DNA of 58,246 nucleotides. Origin: a virus. The stretch lies in the IMG/VR virus record IMGVR_UViG_3300048586_000912, positions 1 through 58,246 of that record. One strand, written 5' to 3'. Positions 7,734 through 16,548 of the stretch are shown here, piece after piece. The position numbers were made by a program, and so were the translations under genes. How positions within the stretch are numbered: the first letter of the stretch is position 1; every line of letters starts with the position of its first letter. The notes beneath the pieces are model-generated. The model ran no database searches. It was given only the letters and a program-made list of their open reading frames with translations, and was not told the origin of the DNA.

Positions 7734-9649
7734 CAGGCGAGACCCGTTGACTTGTACATGCGGTCGCCCTCGAAGCGGACGATGCGGCGCGCATCCGAGC
7801 CGGTGAGCGCCCGGCTCTGCTTGCCCGGCGCGCCGCCGCCGGCCGGCGCCCCGCCGCCCGCGGGCGCGACGACGTTCGGGGCGATGGTGGGCGAGGCGGT
7901 GAAGGAGAGCTTGGCCTGAAGCTGCGCCACGAAGCGGTCGGCGAGCGCCAGCGTCTGCGCCATCTGCTGTTCCATGGCGGAGGTGAAGGCCGCCATGGCC
8001 GTGGCACCGGCGTTCGCCGCCTCGCTCTGCATGTTGAGGGCGCCCTTCAGGGGGCCGATGGAGCCGACGCCCACCATGTCCTCGGCCGTGGCGGGGCCCG
8101 GCGCCGCGAACTCGGCCTGGCGCGCGCGGCGGCCGGCTTCCAGATAGGCGTTGACCGCGGCGTCGAGCTCCTCCTGCGCCACGCGCAGATTGCCCAGCAC
8201 CACCATCTCGCCCGTGGTGGCGCGGCGCGGGTCGATCTTGCCGGCGCGGGTGGAGAGCGCGGCCACCGAGCCGCCGAGCTTCTCGTAGCGCTCGCGGGCG
8301 GCGCGCTCGTCCCTGAGCAGCGGGTTGCGGCGCTCCTCGTCCTCGCGGTCGAGGCGCGCCTTCATATCCGCGTCGGTCTCGCCGCCGAAATTACCGAGCT
8401 TGAGGGCCGCCTCGGCCGGCGTCATGCCGGTGTTGCGCTTGAACCAGGCGGCGAGGTCCTCGAGGTGTGCCTGCGCCTGCCGGATTTCCAATTGCAGGCG
8501 ATGCATGAAGCCGGTGGCGGCAGGCGCGGCGGCATCGCCGAGCTGCAATTGCAGATCGTTGAACACGGCGGAGAGACGGTCGAGCTTGTCCTGCGCGTCG
8601 CCGGCCACGCGCGCAAAGTCCTTCATGGTCGAGCCGTCGACATTCTTCAACGCGGCGGAGAACTGGCGCATGAGGTCCGGCATGGTCATGAGCGCACGCA
8701 TGCCGCGGGCAAACTCCATGTCGGTGAACAACTGCGGCAGCTTCGACATGTCGCCCTTCACCGCCTTGTTGGCGAGCGTGATGAAGGTCTCGAACAGGTC
8801 CTTGCCCTCCTTGCGGGCCTTCGCCATCTCCTTGCGCAAATCGATGCCGAACTTCGAGAACTTCTTGGCAGTCTCATCGCTCTCCATCTTGGAGAACACG
8901 TTCATGGCGGAAGCCGCGGCCTCCTCGGCGGTGCCGGTGCCGGCGCGGATGGTCTGGAGCACGGCGACGAAGCGCTTGAGCCCTTCCGCCCCCTTGAAGC
9001 CCACGGCCGCCGCCGCCGGGCCGAGCGAGGGCAGGAATCGCGCCATGTCCTTCAGCTCGAACTTGCCGAGCTTGCCGCCCGCCACCAGCGTGTCGAAGGC
9101 GCCCTGCATCTGCTCGCCGCTGATCTTGAAGTGCGAGGCGAGCGCATCGGCCGAAGTGGCGATGTCGTCCACCGATGCGTTGGCCGCCACCGCGGTGCGC
9201 GTCACCGCCGGCAGGAAGCTCATGGCCTCTGGCAGCGTGCGGCCCGCCGCCACCAGCGATTCCAGGCCTTCCAACGTCTTGTCGAGCCCGGGCGAGCCGG
9301 GCATCTGCGCCATGCGCTTCAGTTCCAACGTGGCGCGACGGGTCTGCTCGGCCGTGGCGTCGGCGGTGAGGCCCACATAGGTCATGCGCCGGTCAAGGGC
9401 GGCGAAGTCGGTCACCGCGTCCTTGACGATCTTGGCGCCGCCCGCCACCGCCGCCCCGGTCAGGAGCGTGCGCCCGCCGAGCGCCGCAAGCCCCCCTGCC
9501 CGCCCGCCGGCGGCCAGAAGGCCGCCCTTGACGCCGGAGGCACGGCGCGCGTCGGCATCAAGTCCTTTGATGGATTTCGCGGCCTTGGCCGCCGGGCCGG
9601 TGACCTGATCGACCAGGCGCAGCGTGAGGACGGAGGTGAGCGACCCCAT
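7733..9649 (-). CDS. Tail tape measure protein
   Basis: 638 residues. The N-terminus (LTLRLVDQVTGPAAKAAKSIKGL) and the following TP901-type core (GLTADATAEQTRRATLELKRMAQ ... AVTRTAVAANASVDDIATSADAL ... GKFELKDMARFLPSLGPA) identify the tape measure protein that sets tail length. At roughly 1.5 angstrom per residue this would give a tail of about 95 nm, short for a myovirus. Position between E and U is as in P2 (gene T). Confidence 0.9.
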   Translation of the reverse strand: MGSLTSVLTLRLVDQVTGPAAKAAKSIKGLDADARRASGVKGGLLAAGGRAGGLAALGGRTLLTGAAVAGGAKIVKDAVTDFAALDRRMTYVGLTADATAEQTRRATLELKRMAQMPGSPGLDKTLEGLESLVAAGRTLPEAMSFLPAVTRTAVAANASVDDIATSADALASHFKISGEQMQGAFDTLVAGGKLGKFELKDMARFLPSLGPAAAAVGFKGAEGLKRFVAVLQTIRAGTGTAEEAAASAMNVFSKMESDETAKKFSKFGIDLRKEMAKARKEGKDLFETFITLANKAVKGDMSKLPQLFTDMEFARGMRALMTMPDLMRQFSAALKNVDGSTMKDFARVAGDAQDKLDRLSAVFNDLQLQLGDAAAPAATGFMHRLQLEIRQAQAHLEDLAAWFKRNTGMTPAEAALKLGNFGGETDADMKARLDREDEERRNPLLRDERAARERYEKLGGSVAALSTRAGKIDPRRATTGEMVVLGNLRVAQEELDAAVNAYLEAGRRARQAEFAAPGPATAEDMVGVGSIGPLKGALNMQSEAANAGATAMAAFTSAMEQQMAQTLALADRFVAQLQAKLSFTASPTIAPNVVAPAGGGAPAGGGAPGKQSRALTGSDARRIVRFEGDRMYKSTGLA

Positions 9650-10242
9650 CAGCGATAAGCCTTGCGCAGTTCGGACGGCAGGGCATCCACCGCCGCCTTC
9701 AGAACACGCTCGCCATCCTTGCCGCGCAAAGCGCGCAGGAGATCGGCGGGCTCGGCCGTGAGCGCCCAGGCGAGGTCGAAGGCCGAGGGCAGCAGGCCCG
9801 CGACAAGATCGAGCTTGAGCCCGAGATGGGGTTCCGGGATCGCGATGGCGCGCACCTCGCGCGCGCCATAGCGGAACGGATGGTCGAGGATCACCTCGCG
9901 CTTGGGCGGGATGAGATAGGCAATCTCCGGCGCGGGCGGCACCGGCGCCGGGTCTTCGCCGGCATCCTCCGGCGCGGCGGGCACCTCCCCCTCCCCTTCC
10001 ACCGGCGCAGCGCTGGCGAAGCCGGCAGAACGGGCCGCCTCCAGCGCGCGGCCGCGATCCATGGGGAACGGGTGGAGATCGGCCGGATCGACCGGGCCGC
10101 CACCCCAGATGTCGCGGGCGAAGGCCAGATCTTCCTCGGCGCCGTTCGCCACGGCGGGCGTGCCGCCCGCCTGCTCGGGAGTCTTGCTGGCGCCGTTCGC
10201 CACGGCGGGCGTGCCGCCCGCCTGCTCGGGCGCACTAGCCAT
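9649..10242 (-). CDS. Tail assembly protein E-like with repeat-derived N-terminus
   Basis: 197 residues, by gene order the tail assembly chaperone (P2 gpE equivalent) acting between tube protein and tape measure. The conserved part is the C-terminal half (REVILDHPFRYGAREVRAI ... LPSELRKAYR). The first 35 residues are two copies of a dispersed DNA repeat read in frame: APEQAGGTPAVANGA occurs twice, right after MAS. P2-like phages make an extended form by frameshifting here; no clear slippery heptamer was seen. The start overlaps the tube gene stop by eight bases. Confidence 0.7.
   Translation of the reverse strand: MASAPEQAGGTPAVANGASKTPEQAGGTPAVANGAEEDLAFARDIWGGGPVDPADLHPFPMDRGRALEAARSAGFASAAPVEGEGEVPAAPEDAGEDPAPVPPAPEIAYLIPPKREVILDHPFRYGAREVRAIAIPEPHLGLKLDLVAGLLPSAFDLAWALTAEPADLLRALRGKDGERVLKAAVDALPSELRKAYR
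10138..10233 (-). repeat. Family P repeat, two tandem copies inside the gpE-like gene
   Basis: Two 45-nt units (10189-10233 and 10138-10182, minus orientation) repeat with a 51-nt period. Each has GCCCGAGCAGG-type left flank (ACTCCCGAGCAGG in the second), a perfect stem GGCGGGCG / CGCCCGCC around GCA, and right flank GTGGCGAACGGCGCC. The 51-nt period keeps the host reading frame, adding 17 codons per unit. Confidence 0.88.
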
Positions 10243-10780
10243 TGGGGAGCGCCAGCGCGCGGTTGAAGGCGGCGCCCTGGTCGACGCCGCCGACCTTCCA
10301 GCCGCCGGTGAAGAAGTCCCACTCCTTCAGCGGCTCGGTGCGGCCTTCCCACCATTCCTCGAAGTGCATGATCTCATTGAGCGCGTAGTTCGCGCCCATG
10401 GCCGAGCCCTTCTCGAACTGGTCTTCCTCGATGGAGCCGAGGCGCGCCTCGATGATCAGCTTGCGCTGGATGATCTTGCCGGACTGCAGGTCGCGGAAGG
10501 CGTTGTAGCCGGTGTAGATGTGCCGGTCGATGGAGCCGAGGCCGAACAGGCCCACCATGTCCGGATCGGTGCCGAAGAAGGCGAAGGTCGCGCCGAACTT
10601 CTCGATGCCCACCGCGAACTCGGTCGCCACCATGGCGCCGCCTGCCCGGTGATCCACCATGGTCTCGCGGAAGGCTTCGAGCTTGAAGTTCTTGATGACC
10701 AGGTGCTTCGACTTGTCCGGCTCGTGATCCCCGCAATAGAGGTTCACGCCCTCCCAATGATAGATGGTATTGCGCGCCAT
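10235..10780 (-). CDS. Tail tube protein (P2 FII family)
   Basis: 181 residues. MARNTIYHWEGVNLYCGDHE and the later GATFAFFGTDPDMVGLFGLGS, with GKIIQRKLIIEARLGSIEED, are characteristic of the P2 FII major tail tube protein, which stacks inside the contractile sheath. A strong AAAGGAG lies before the ATG. The sheath gene lies upstream, separated by a gap of about 100 bases holding a family H hairpin. Confidence 0.92.
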   Translation of the reverse strand: MARNTIYHWEGVNLYCGDHEPDKSKHLVIKNFKLEAFRETMVDHRAGGAMVATEFAVGIEKFGATFAFFGTDPDMVGLFGLGSIDRHIYTGYNAFRDLQSGKIIQRKLIIEARLGSIEEDQFEKGSAMGANYALNEIMHFEEWWEGRTEPLKEWDFFTGGWKVGGVDQGAAFNRALALPNG

Positions 10781-10830
10781 AGGTTTTCTCCTTTGTCCCG
10801 GTCACTCGACGCCGCGGGCGCCAGCCCGCC

Positions 10831-10877
10831 CCGCGCCGGAGACGGCGGGTTGGCGGGCGGCGCCGTCTCCGGCGCGG
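10831..10877 (+). repeat. Family H hairpin, copy 2 (between sheath and tube genes)
   Basis: A 16-bp perfect inverted repeat (10831-10846 with 10862-10877) around loop GGGTTGGCGGGCGGC, one change from the consensus. With its left flank (GGGCGCCAGCCCGCC) it is nearly the same as the copy at 25819-25865 inside the terminase gene. It could also serve as a transcript-processing or attenuating hairpin between sheath and tube, but no T-run follows. Confidence 0.9.
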
Positions 10878-10881
10878 AAAA

Positions 10882-12159
10882 TCAAACGCCCAGGCGCGTC
10901 AGCGCCTCGGCGAGGTCTTTCACGAACACCTCGACGGCGGCGCGGTTGGGGGTGGTGCGCAGGTGCGCGCGGCGCCAGACGGAGGGGATTTCGTAGACCG
11001 GATCGAGGGTGATGCGGCCCTCGCGGATCTCGTCGACGCCGTTCTGGTCGGGGTCGAAGCGGATGCGCGAGCCCTTGTAGAGGTGGCTGTCCGCCTCCAG
11101 CATGCGCAGGCGCTTGTTGAGCTGGTTGACGCAGGCCTGCACCGCCTGAAGCGTCACGTTGCTGCGGCCGAGATAGTTGCGGATGGTCTTGAGCTCGGAC
11201 AGCCAGATCCAGTCATTGCCGCGGGTCTGGTGATAGAACGGCCAGGTGAGCGTCGTGTCCGCATGGTCGGTACCGATGAACACGAAGCCGGCATCCGCAA
11301 TGGCATCGTCCACGCCCATCTCGCCGCGCTCGACGATGCCGATGCCGGCGGCGAGCAGGTCCTGCCCCTCATTGGCGCCGTCCACCAGCGAGAAGGAATG
11401 GTCCCAGCCCGGCGCCACGATTCCCGCCACGGGGCGGTTGGCGAAGGAATGGAACGGCATGCCGTCGTGCTCGTGGTCGACGCGCACGCCGAGGCCGAGC
11501 ACGCGCGGCGCCAGGGGGCGCTCCAGCGTCTCGCCCGCGCCGCCGCGCACCTTCACGCCCCCCACCACCGGGATCAGGCGCTTGGAGGAGAAGGTCTCGC
11601 GCCAGGTGATGGCGTCTTCCACCGAGCCCTTCGGCCCTTCCACCACGGAGACGGCAAACAAGTGGTCGAGCACGCTCGGCAGCTCGGCCACCACCACATT
11701 GGCCTCGTCCTCGCCGAGCAGCTGGTGGGTATAGCCCGGCACGCACACCATGCGCGGCGTGTAGCCGATCTGCGAGGCGGCGCCCTTGAGCGCGTGCAGC
11801 CCGGTCATGGCGGTGCTGTCGCCGGCGATGGCGAGCAAATCGGCCTCCAGCCGGTCCTGCGCGTCCTCTTCGGTCGAGTGCGGCGTGCGCACGATGCAGA
11901 CCTTGGCCGCGCGCTGGAACTCGCCGAGCTGGTCGTTGATGCCCTCCACCGCGTCGCGCAGCCAACCCTGGGTGCCGAGATTGGCGAGGGTGTTGGCGTC
12001 ATTGGAATAGACGGCCACCGGCTCGTTGGCCGGGAACGCCGCCGCGTCCGCGGCCGGCGCGGGGCCGACGAGGGCGATGGTGGAGAAGTCGCCACCGGCG
12101 ACGGAGCGGTATTCGTCGTTGCGCTGCTCGAACGTGACGCCGAAGGTCGGTTCGGTCAT
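10882..12159 (-). CDS. Contractile tail sheath protein (P2 FI family)
   Basis: 425 residues. TFGVTFEQRNDEYRSV at the start and PVGVYSNDANTL-like PVAVYSNDAN, AYTWRETFSS-like ITWRETFSSKRLIPVVGGV, and the C-terminal NYLGRSNVTLQAVQACVNQL with DPVYEIPSVWR establish it as a phage tail sheath. Its presence shows that the tail is contractile (myovirus). CTGGAGG precedes the ATG. Confidence 0.93.
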   Translation of the reverse strand: MTEPTFGVTFEQRNDEYRSVAGGDFSTIALVGPAPAADAAAFPANEPVAVYSNDANTLANLGTQGWLRDAVEGINDQLGEFQRAAKVCIVRTPHSTEEDAQDRLEADLLAIAGDSTAMTGLHALKGAASQIGYTPRMVCVPGYTHQLLGEDEANVVVAELPSVLDHLFAVSVVEGPKGSVEDAITWRETFSSKRLIPVVGGVKVRGGAGETLERPLAPRVLGLGVRVDHEHDGMPFHSFANRPVAGIVAPGWDHSFSLVDGANEGQDLLAAGIGIVERGEMGVDDAIADAGFVFIGTDHADTTLTWPFYHQTRGNDWIWLSELKTIRNYLGRSNVTLQAVQACVNQLNKRLRMLEADSHLYKGSRIRFDPDQNGVDEIREGRITLDPVYEIPSVWRRAHLRTTPNRAAVEVFVKDLAEALTRLGV

Positions 12160-12232
12160 GTCAGCCTCCAGGGAAGATGTGGGCGCCGGCGGCGCCGAGA
12201 GAGGGAATTCCGCCTAGGCGGGGATTCTTGTG

Positions 12233-12379
12233 GGCGCCATTCGCTACGGCAGCGCTGCGCGCCGCCTGCTCGGGCATGTTGCCGGAGCCATTCGCTACGG
12301 CAGCGCTGCGCGCCGCCTGCTCGGGCATGTTGCCGGAGCCATTCGCTACGGCAGCGCTGCGCGCCGCCTGCTCGGGCTC
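12233..12379 (-). repeat. Family P repeat, three tandem 51-nt copies upstream of the sheath gene
   Basis: Three units (12335-12379, 12284-12328, 12233-12277; minus orientation) with exact 51-nt spacing. Flanks are CCCGAGCAGG and GTAGCGAATGGC; the stem is GGCGGCG / CGCTGCC with one G-T pair. They differ in stem from the copies at 10138 yet keep the same period. They fill most of the 228-base gap between the small fibre-assembly gene and the sheath gene. If translated on the minus strand each would read PEQAARSAAVANGSGNM, but no gene covers them. Confidence 0.9.
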
Positions 12380-12387
12380 ACTCGGGC

Positions 12388-12723
12388 TCAGAGCGTTGCC
12401 GCCAGCCGGAAGAGGTCGTCGATCTCGCCCGGCGCGAGGCCGAAGGCGGCGCCGATCTCGGCCACGAAGGGGTCGGCGCGCCGCCAGACGGGATTGGCGC
12501 TGAGGATGCGGGCGCGCTCGCGCGCCAGCGGGTCCTCCATGGCGTCGATGGCGGCGCCGATCTGCGCCTCGGTGATGGGCGTCTCGCCGCCTTCGAGGAG
12601 CGCGAGCAGAGCCTGCGTGCGCGTGACCTGCACGGGCACCAGTCCCGCTGCGCTCTCGGCATTCCAGGCGGCCTGCTCGGCGTCGGAGAGGTCCGTCAGG
12701 ACGCCATTGATGAGGGCCTGCAT
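12388..12723 (-). CDS. Probable tail fibre assembly protein
   Basis: 111 residues, encoded directly after the fibre gene with TGATG overlap. The N-terminal half contains SDAEQAAWNAESA, resembling the LTPAEQAAWNAKPDA segment in the neighbouring fibre protein. The C-terminal half (ANPVWRRADPFVAEIGAAFGLAPGEIDDLFRLAATL) is helical. Position after the fibre gene is the usual place of assembly chaperones; the family itself is not recognised. Confidence 0.55.
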   Translation of the reverse strand: MQALINGVLTDLSDAEQAAWNAESAAGLVPVQVTRTQALLALLEGGETPITEAQIGAAIDAMEDPLARERARILSANPVWRRADPFVAEIGAAFGLAPGEIDDLFRLAATL

Positions 12724-14033
12724 CAGAACTTCACCCCATAGGTGGTGATCCGGCCGGCATCGATGAAGCTGGAGCCGGCGAACGCGATGCGGATGCGGTC
12801 CACATCGGCGAAGCTGCGCTGCGCAAGGGCGTTGACGGCGTGGAGCCCCCTTTTGGTCCACTGCACCGTGCCGGAGACGATGTCGGAAGCCGCGTAGGCG
12901 CCGGCATCCGCGAGGGTTTCGCGGGAGGTGGAGGGAGACCGTAGCGTGACGTTGATGGCGGCCGTCGTGGCGCCGAAGCGCGAGACCCCCTCCAGCACCG
13001 TCACGGCATAGCAATAGGTCGAAAAGTCCACGGCCTGCTCGACATAGCCCACATTGCTGGTGACCACGTCGTCATGCAGCTTCACGACGGTTGGGCCGCC
13101 GGGGTTGACCTCCACCCACGCACCCCACGTGCCGCTGAGCAAGGACCGCACATATTCGCGGCCATCGGTGAAGCTGATGGCCCGCTGGGTGCGCCAGTCC
13201 CCGGGATTGGCGCTGTGGGCCTGGCACTGCACCCAGAACCAGCCGGCGCCGGGGCCGTTGACGGGGTTCGAGACGTCATACCAGCCGCTGTCCACCAAGG
13301 CGTCGAGATCGGCCTCGGCGCCGAGGGCGAAAGACTTCTGGAACCGCAGCGTCTCGAACTGCGGGCTGCCGCCGGTGAGCGGCGCCTTCTGCGCCACGAT
13401 GGCCGTGAGCGCGTCGAGCGCCGCCGCGGACGCCGCCGCGAGGGTGGTGCGCGCCGCCGCCGCGTCGGTGAGGTCGGAAAGGTTGGCGGACTTCGAGAGC
13501 TTGCCGGCGATGGACGCGGTCAGCGCCGCCACGGTGCCGGCATTGTTGCCCAAGGCCGCGGCGAGCTCGGCGATGGTGTCGAGCGTGCCGGGCGCGCCGC
13601 CCACCAGATCGTCGATGGCGGCGCCGATCATGGTGCCGACGGACGCCGCGTCGGGCTTGGCGTTCCACGCCGCCTGCTCGGCGGGGGTGAGGAACAGGCG
13701 GCTGCCGGTCTCGCTCACCACGTCGGCGGAGATGCCCTCGGCCGCAAGGGTCGCGAGGATACCGGCGATCTGGACCGCGAGGGCCTCGGCCTCCGCCTTG
13801 AGATTGGCGATCTCGGCCTGCTTTGCGTGGGCGTCGGCGATCGCCGGGCCGATGCCCTCGTCGATCAAGGTGAGCGAGCGCTGCAGCGCCTGGTCGGCCA
13901 CGCGGTCGAGCGCGCCGATCCGGCCCTGCATGTCCGCCAGCTCGCCGCCGAGGTGGCGCACGAAGGCGTCCCATTTCTCCGGCGAGAGCGCGCGCATGCG
14001 CGCCGCCAGGAAGCGGTCGATGGCGCCGGACAT
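12723..14033 (-). CDS. Tail fibre protein
   Basis: 436 residues. The N-terminal 130 residues form a coiled coil (AKQAEIANLKAEAEALAVQIAG). Phage tail repeat segments follow (GGAPGTLDTIAELAAALGNN, then KSANLSDLTDAAAARTTLAA), and the C-terminal part contains a pyocin-knob-like beta region (GSGWYDVSNPVN-like DSGWYDVSNPVNGPGAGWFW; GREYVRSLLSGTWGAWVEV). This is a collar or long tail fibre that would contact the host surface. Confidence 0.8.
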   Translation of the reverse strand: MSGAIDRFLAARMRALSPEKWDAFVRHLGGELADMQGRIGALDRVADQALQRSLTLIDEGIGPAIADAHAKQAEIANLKAEAEALAVQIAGILATLAAEGISADVVSETGSRLFLTPAEQAAWNAKPDAASVGTMIGAAIDDLVGGAPGTLDTIAELAAALGNNAGTVAALTASIAGKLSKSANLSDLTDAAAARTTLAAASAAALDALTAIVAQKAPLTGGSPQFETLRFQKSFALGAEADLDALVDSGWYDVSNPVNGPGAGWFWVQCQAHSANPGDWRTQRAISFTDGREYVRSLLSGTWGAWVEVNPGGPTVVKLHDDVVTSNVGYVEQAVDFSTYCYAVTVLEGVSRFGATTAAINVTLRSPSTSRETLADAGAYAASDIVSGTVQWTKRGLHAVNALAQRSFADVDRIRIAFAGSSFIDAGRITTYGVKF

Positions 14034-14034
14034 G

Positions 14035-14253
14035 TCAGACGGCGATCCGCTCGAAGGCCGTAACCGCGCCGGGCGCGTCGGCGGCGAGGCGCTGGATTAC
14101 GTCGCCGCGCAGGCGCACCGGCGCGCCGGGCCGCACGAGAGTGCGGCCGACGGGCACGGCGCGCGAAAGCGTCACGTCATAGAGCGCCGCGGGATCGATG
14201 TCGGCGGTCGCGGCGGCGCGCGCGGGCGCCGCCTTGGGGCTACGGGGAGGCAT
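14035..14253 (-). CDS. Small protein between fibre and large tail protein genes
   Basis: 72 residues; the first 18 are basic and alanine/proline-rich, then ALYDVTLSRAVPVGRTLVRPGAPVRLRG reads as a short beta domain. Small proteins of this sort occur in tail clusters, possibly as fibre connectors. Function is unknown; coding is supported by tight packing (one base before the fibre start) and the expected codon bias. Confidence 0.6.
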   Translation of the reverse strand: MPPRSPKAAPARAAATADIDPAALYDVTLSRAVPVGRTLVRPGAPVRLRGDVIQRLAADAPGAVTAFERIAV

Positions 14254-14265
14254 CAGCGCTGCTCC

Positions 14266-16539
14266 TCAGCTCGGGAAGGCGATGTCGGTGGCCTCGGCCA
14301 CATGGAAGACGGAGAGCGCCGACGCCGTGGTGAGCGTGATCTTGCGCTTGTAGGTGTCGTCGGGCGTGAGGCCCGAGAAGGTCCAGGTGCGGCGCGTGGT
14401 GCCGCCCGGCAGCACCTTGTCCACGGTCGCCGTGGGCGAGACCGGCGTCGCATAGCCGGCGCCGGTGAGCAGCTGCGCGCCGCAATCGTGCACGGCGTCG
14501 TCGAAATGCTCCAGCAGCGCCACCACGTGCACCTCGTCCACATCCACCGGGGTCGTCCGGGCGGCGGAGATGTGCGTGCCCGTGGTGCGCGGGCGCGTGA
14601 GCGTGACCTTGGAGGGGCCGAGCCAGATGCCGGGCATCACGTCCGTGGTGCCCACCAGCACCATGCGCGCCTGCACCTGCGCCGGCAGGCCATAGAGCGG
14701 ATGGTTGCCGGCGCCCACCTCGCCGATGGGGTACCAGGTGCCCGAGTGGCGCACCTCGAAGATGATGCCGGCAGGGTCGCGCGCCACCATGTCGAGGTTC
14801 ATGTCCACCGCCTCGATGCCGCCGGAGAGGTTCCAGGGATCGAGGGAGATTTCCAGGCGCGGGGCATCGAACTGCGCCATCAGCACCTGCATGCAGGCAT
14901 CGCGCGTGATGTCGCCCTGGAACCAGGCGCCGTCGGTGGAGGCGAAGAAGGAGCCCTGGCCGTACTTGTTGCCCTCGGTCATGGCGAGCCAGTGATTGCC
15001 GCCGGTGACCACGTGCACCGCCACGCGCTCGCCCGCCTCCACATAGGTGGGCGGCAGCGCGATGTCGGTGATCTCCGGATAGAGCTTGAGGCTCGCGCGC
15101 GGCACCAGCACGGTGGCGAGCGCGTTCTTCGGGTCCGGCGCCGCATTGGCGGTGCAGCGGGAAAGGATGATGCGCACGTCGCCGGCGCTGTCGAGGCGCG
15201 AGAAGCCGAGCCGCACCTTGGTCATCCAGCCCGCGCGCGGGGCGAGGAAGGTCTGCGCGTTCACCGTGCCCACATAGGAGGCATCGGTGGTGACCGCGTC
15301 CCAATAGACCTCCTCGTAATCGTCCTTCCAGAAGCGCTCCACCCGCACGAAGCCGAGCCGCAGCATGAAGGCGTCGGGTGCGGAGACCTCCCAGGTCTCG
15401 CCCGCGCGGCGGAAGATGTGGGTGGCGGGGTCGTAGCGGCCGGTGCGCCACCAGATGGAGTTGATGGAGACGAGGAAGGACTGGCCCCAGCGGATGCGGG
15501 TGCGGGCCACCGTGCGCTGCGTGTATTCGGTGGTCTGCGAGCCGGCATTGGAGAGCGCCACCTCGCTGTCCTTGCCGAGGTTGGAGATCACCGGCACCTC
15601 GGCATAGGCCGGCAGCAGCAGGCCGCCGGGATGGATCACGAAGCGCGTGTCGGCCGGGTTGGCGAGCACCGGCGAGAAGGTAGACGCGTTCTCGTCGGAG
15701 AAGCGCAGGCCCTCCTCCACCTTGGCCTGATAGGTGAGGTGCGCGGTGTCGCTGTCATCCTCGGTGAGGAAGAAGTCGGTGACCGAGAAGGCCGCGTCGG
15801 GGGCGATGCCCTCGGCCTCGTTGAGGCGCGCGGTCTGCTCCAGCAGATAGGAGATGACGCCGCGGTCGGCCTTGCCGCGCCCCTCGGCCATGAGCTTGGC
15901 GACGTCGGACTTGAGGCCGTCGATCACCGGCGCGGTGCGCGCCTGCCACTCCTCCAGCAGCACCAGGCGGCCGTTGACCTCGATGAGCTGCGGCAGGCGG
16001 TTGGCGCTCACCTGGCTGACGCTCTCGATGCCGGTGGGGGTCAGCACCACATGGGCGATGATGGTGTGCTCGGCCGGCACCGCGGGCGGCGCCGGATCCA
16101 CCGCCGCCGCGCCGGCGATGGCGTTGACCTGCGCATAGCGGTTGGAGCGGGTGGCCGTGGGCTGCGCCTCGGTGGCGCGGGTCACCGGATTGGTCAGGAA
16201 GTCGCGCTCGGCCACCTGGTCGGAGATTTCCGAGCCGGTGAGCGAGAGCGCCACCACGCGCTTGAAGCCCGAGGCCGGCAGCGAGCCGAGCAGGTCCATC
16301 TCCACGCCGTCATCGGTGCGGTTCACGTACCAGCGGCCGTCGCGGATGAGGAAGACGGGCGTATCCACCAGCACCTTGGTGGTGGAGAGGATGGAGACGC
16401 CGCCGCCGGAATATTTCGCCGCCGAGCCGATGGCGTGCTCGGTCAGCGCGTCGAAGCTGGCGCGCGGATAGAGGCCGAGATTGTTGAAGTCCTCCGCCGT
16501 GACCTTCTGGCGGGAGGCGATCTTGACGGCGTCGAGCAT
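14266..16539 (-). CDS. Large tail or baseplate protein (DUF4815-like)
   Basis: 757 residues. Its start (KIASRQKVTAEDFNNLGLYPRASFDAL) and central segments (YQAKVEEGLRFSDENAST, RTRIRWGQSFLVSINSIWWRTGRYDP) resemble the DUF4815 family found in tail clusters of contractile phages. It lies between gene I and the fibre, so a baseplate wedge or fibre-attachment role is likely. No enzymatic motif was seen. The DUF name is from recall and should be taken as moderately sure. Confidence 0.65.
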   Translation of the reverse strand: MLDAVKIASRQKVTAEDFNNLGLYPRASFDALTEHAIGSAAKYSGGGVSILSTTKVLVDTPVFLIRDGRWYVNRTDDGVEMDLLGSLPASGFKRVVALSLTGSEISDQVAERDFLTNPVTRATEAQPTATRSNRYAQVNAIAGAAAVDPAPPAVPAEHTIIAHVVLTPTGIESVSQVSANRLPQLIEVNGRLVLLEEWQARTAPVIDGLKSDVAKLMAEGRGKADRGVISYLLEQTARLNEAEGIAPDAAFSVTDFFLTEDDSDTAHLTYQAKVEEGLRFSDENASTFSPVLANPADTRFVIHPGGLLLPAYAEVPVISNLGKDSEVALSNAGSQTTEYTQRTVARTRIRWGQSFLVSINSIWWRTGRYDPATHIFRRAGETWEVSAPDAFMLRLGFVRVERFWKDDYEEVYWDAVTTDASYVGTVNAQTFLAPRAGWMTKVRLGFSRLDSAGDVRIILSRCTANAAPDPKNALATVLVPRASLKLYPEITDIALPPTYVEAGERVAVHVVTGGNHWLAMTEGNKYGQGSFFASTDGAWFQGDITRDACMQVLMAQFDAPRLEISLDPWNLSGGIEAVDMNLDMVARDPAGIIFEVRHSGTWYPIGEVGAGNHPLYGLPAQVQARMVLVGTTDVMPGIWLGPSKVTLTRPRTTGTHISAARTTPVDVDEVHVVALLEHFDDAVHDCGAQLLTGAGYATPVSPTATVDKVLPGGTTRRTWTFSGLTPDDTYKRKITLTTASALSVFHVAEATDIAFPS

Positions 16540-16548
16540 GGGGTGGCC

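Noticed and set aside
9649-10242. Programmed frameshift in the gpE-like gene as in P2 and lambda
   Set aside because: No convincing slippery heptamer with an extended second frame was found; the following frame begins with the tape measure ATG overlapping the stop.
10831-10877. Simple rho-independent terminator between sheath and tube genes
   Set aside because: The hairpin is strong but no T-run follows on either side, and the same loop recurs inside coding regions, so it belongs to a repeat family.
12233-12379. CRISPR array
   Set aside because: The three units are nearly identical over the whole 51 nt; there are no unique spacers between repeats and no cas genes nearby.
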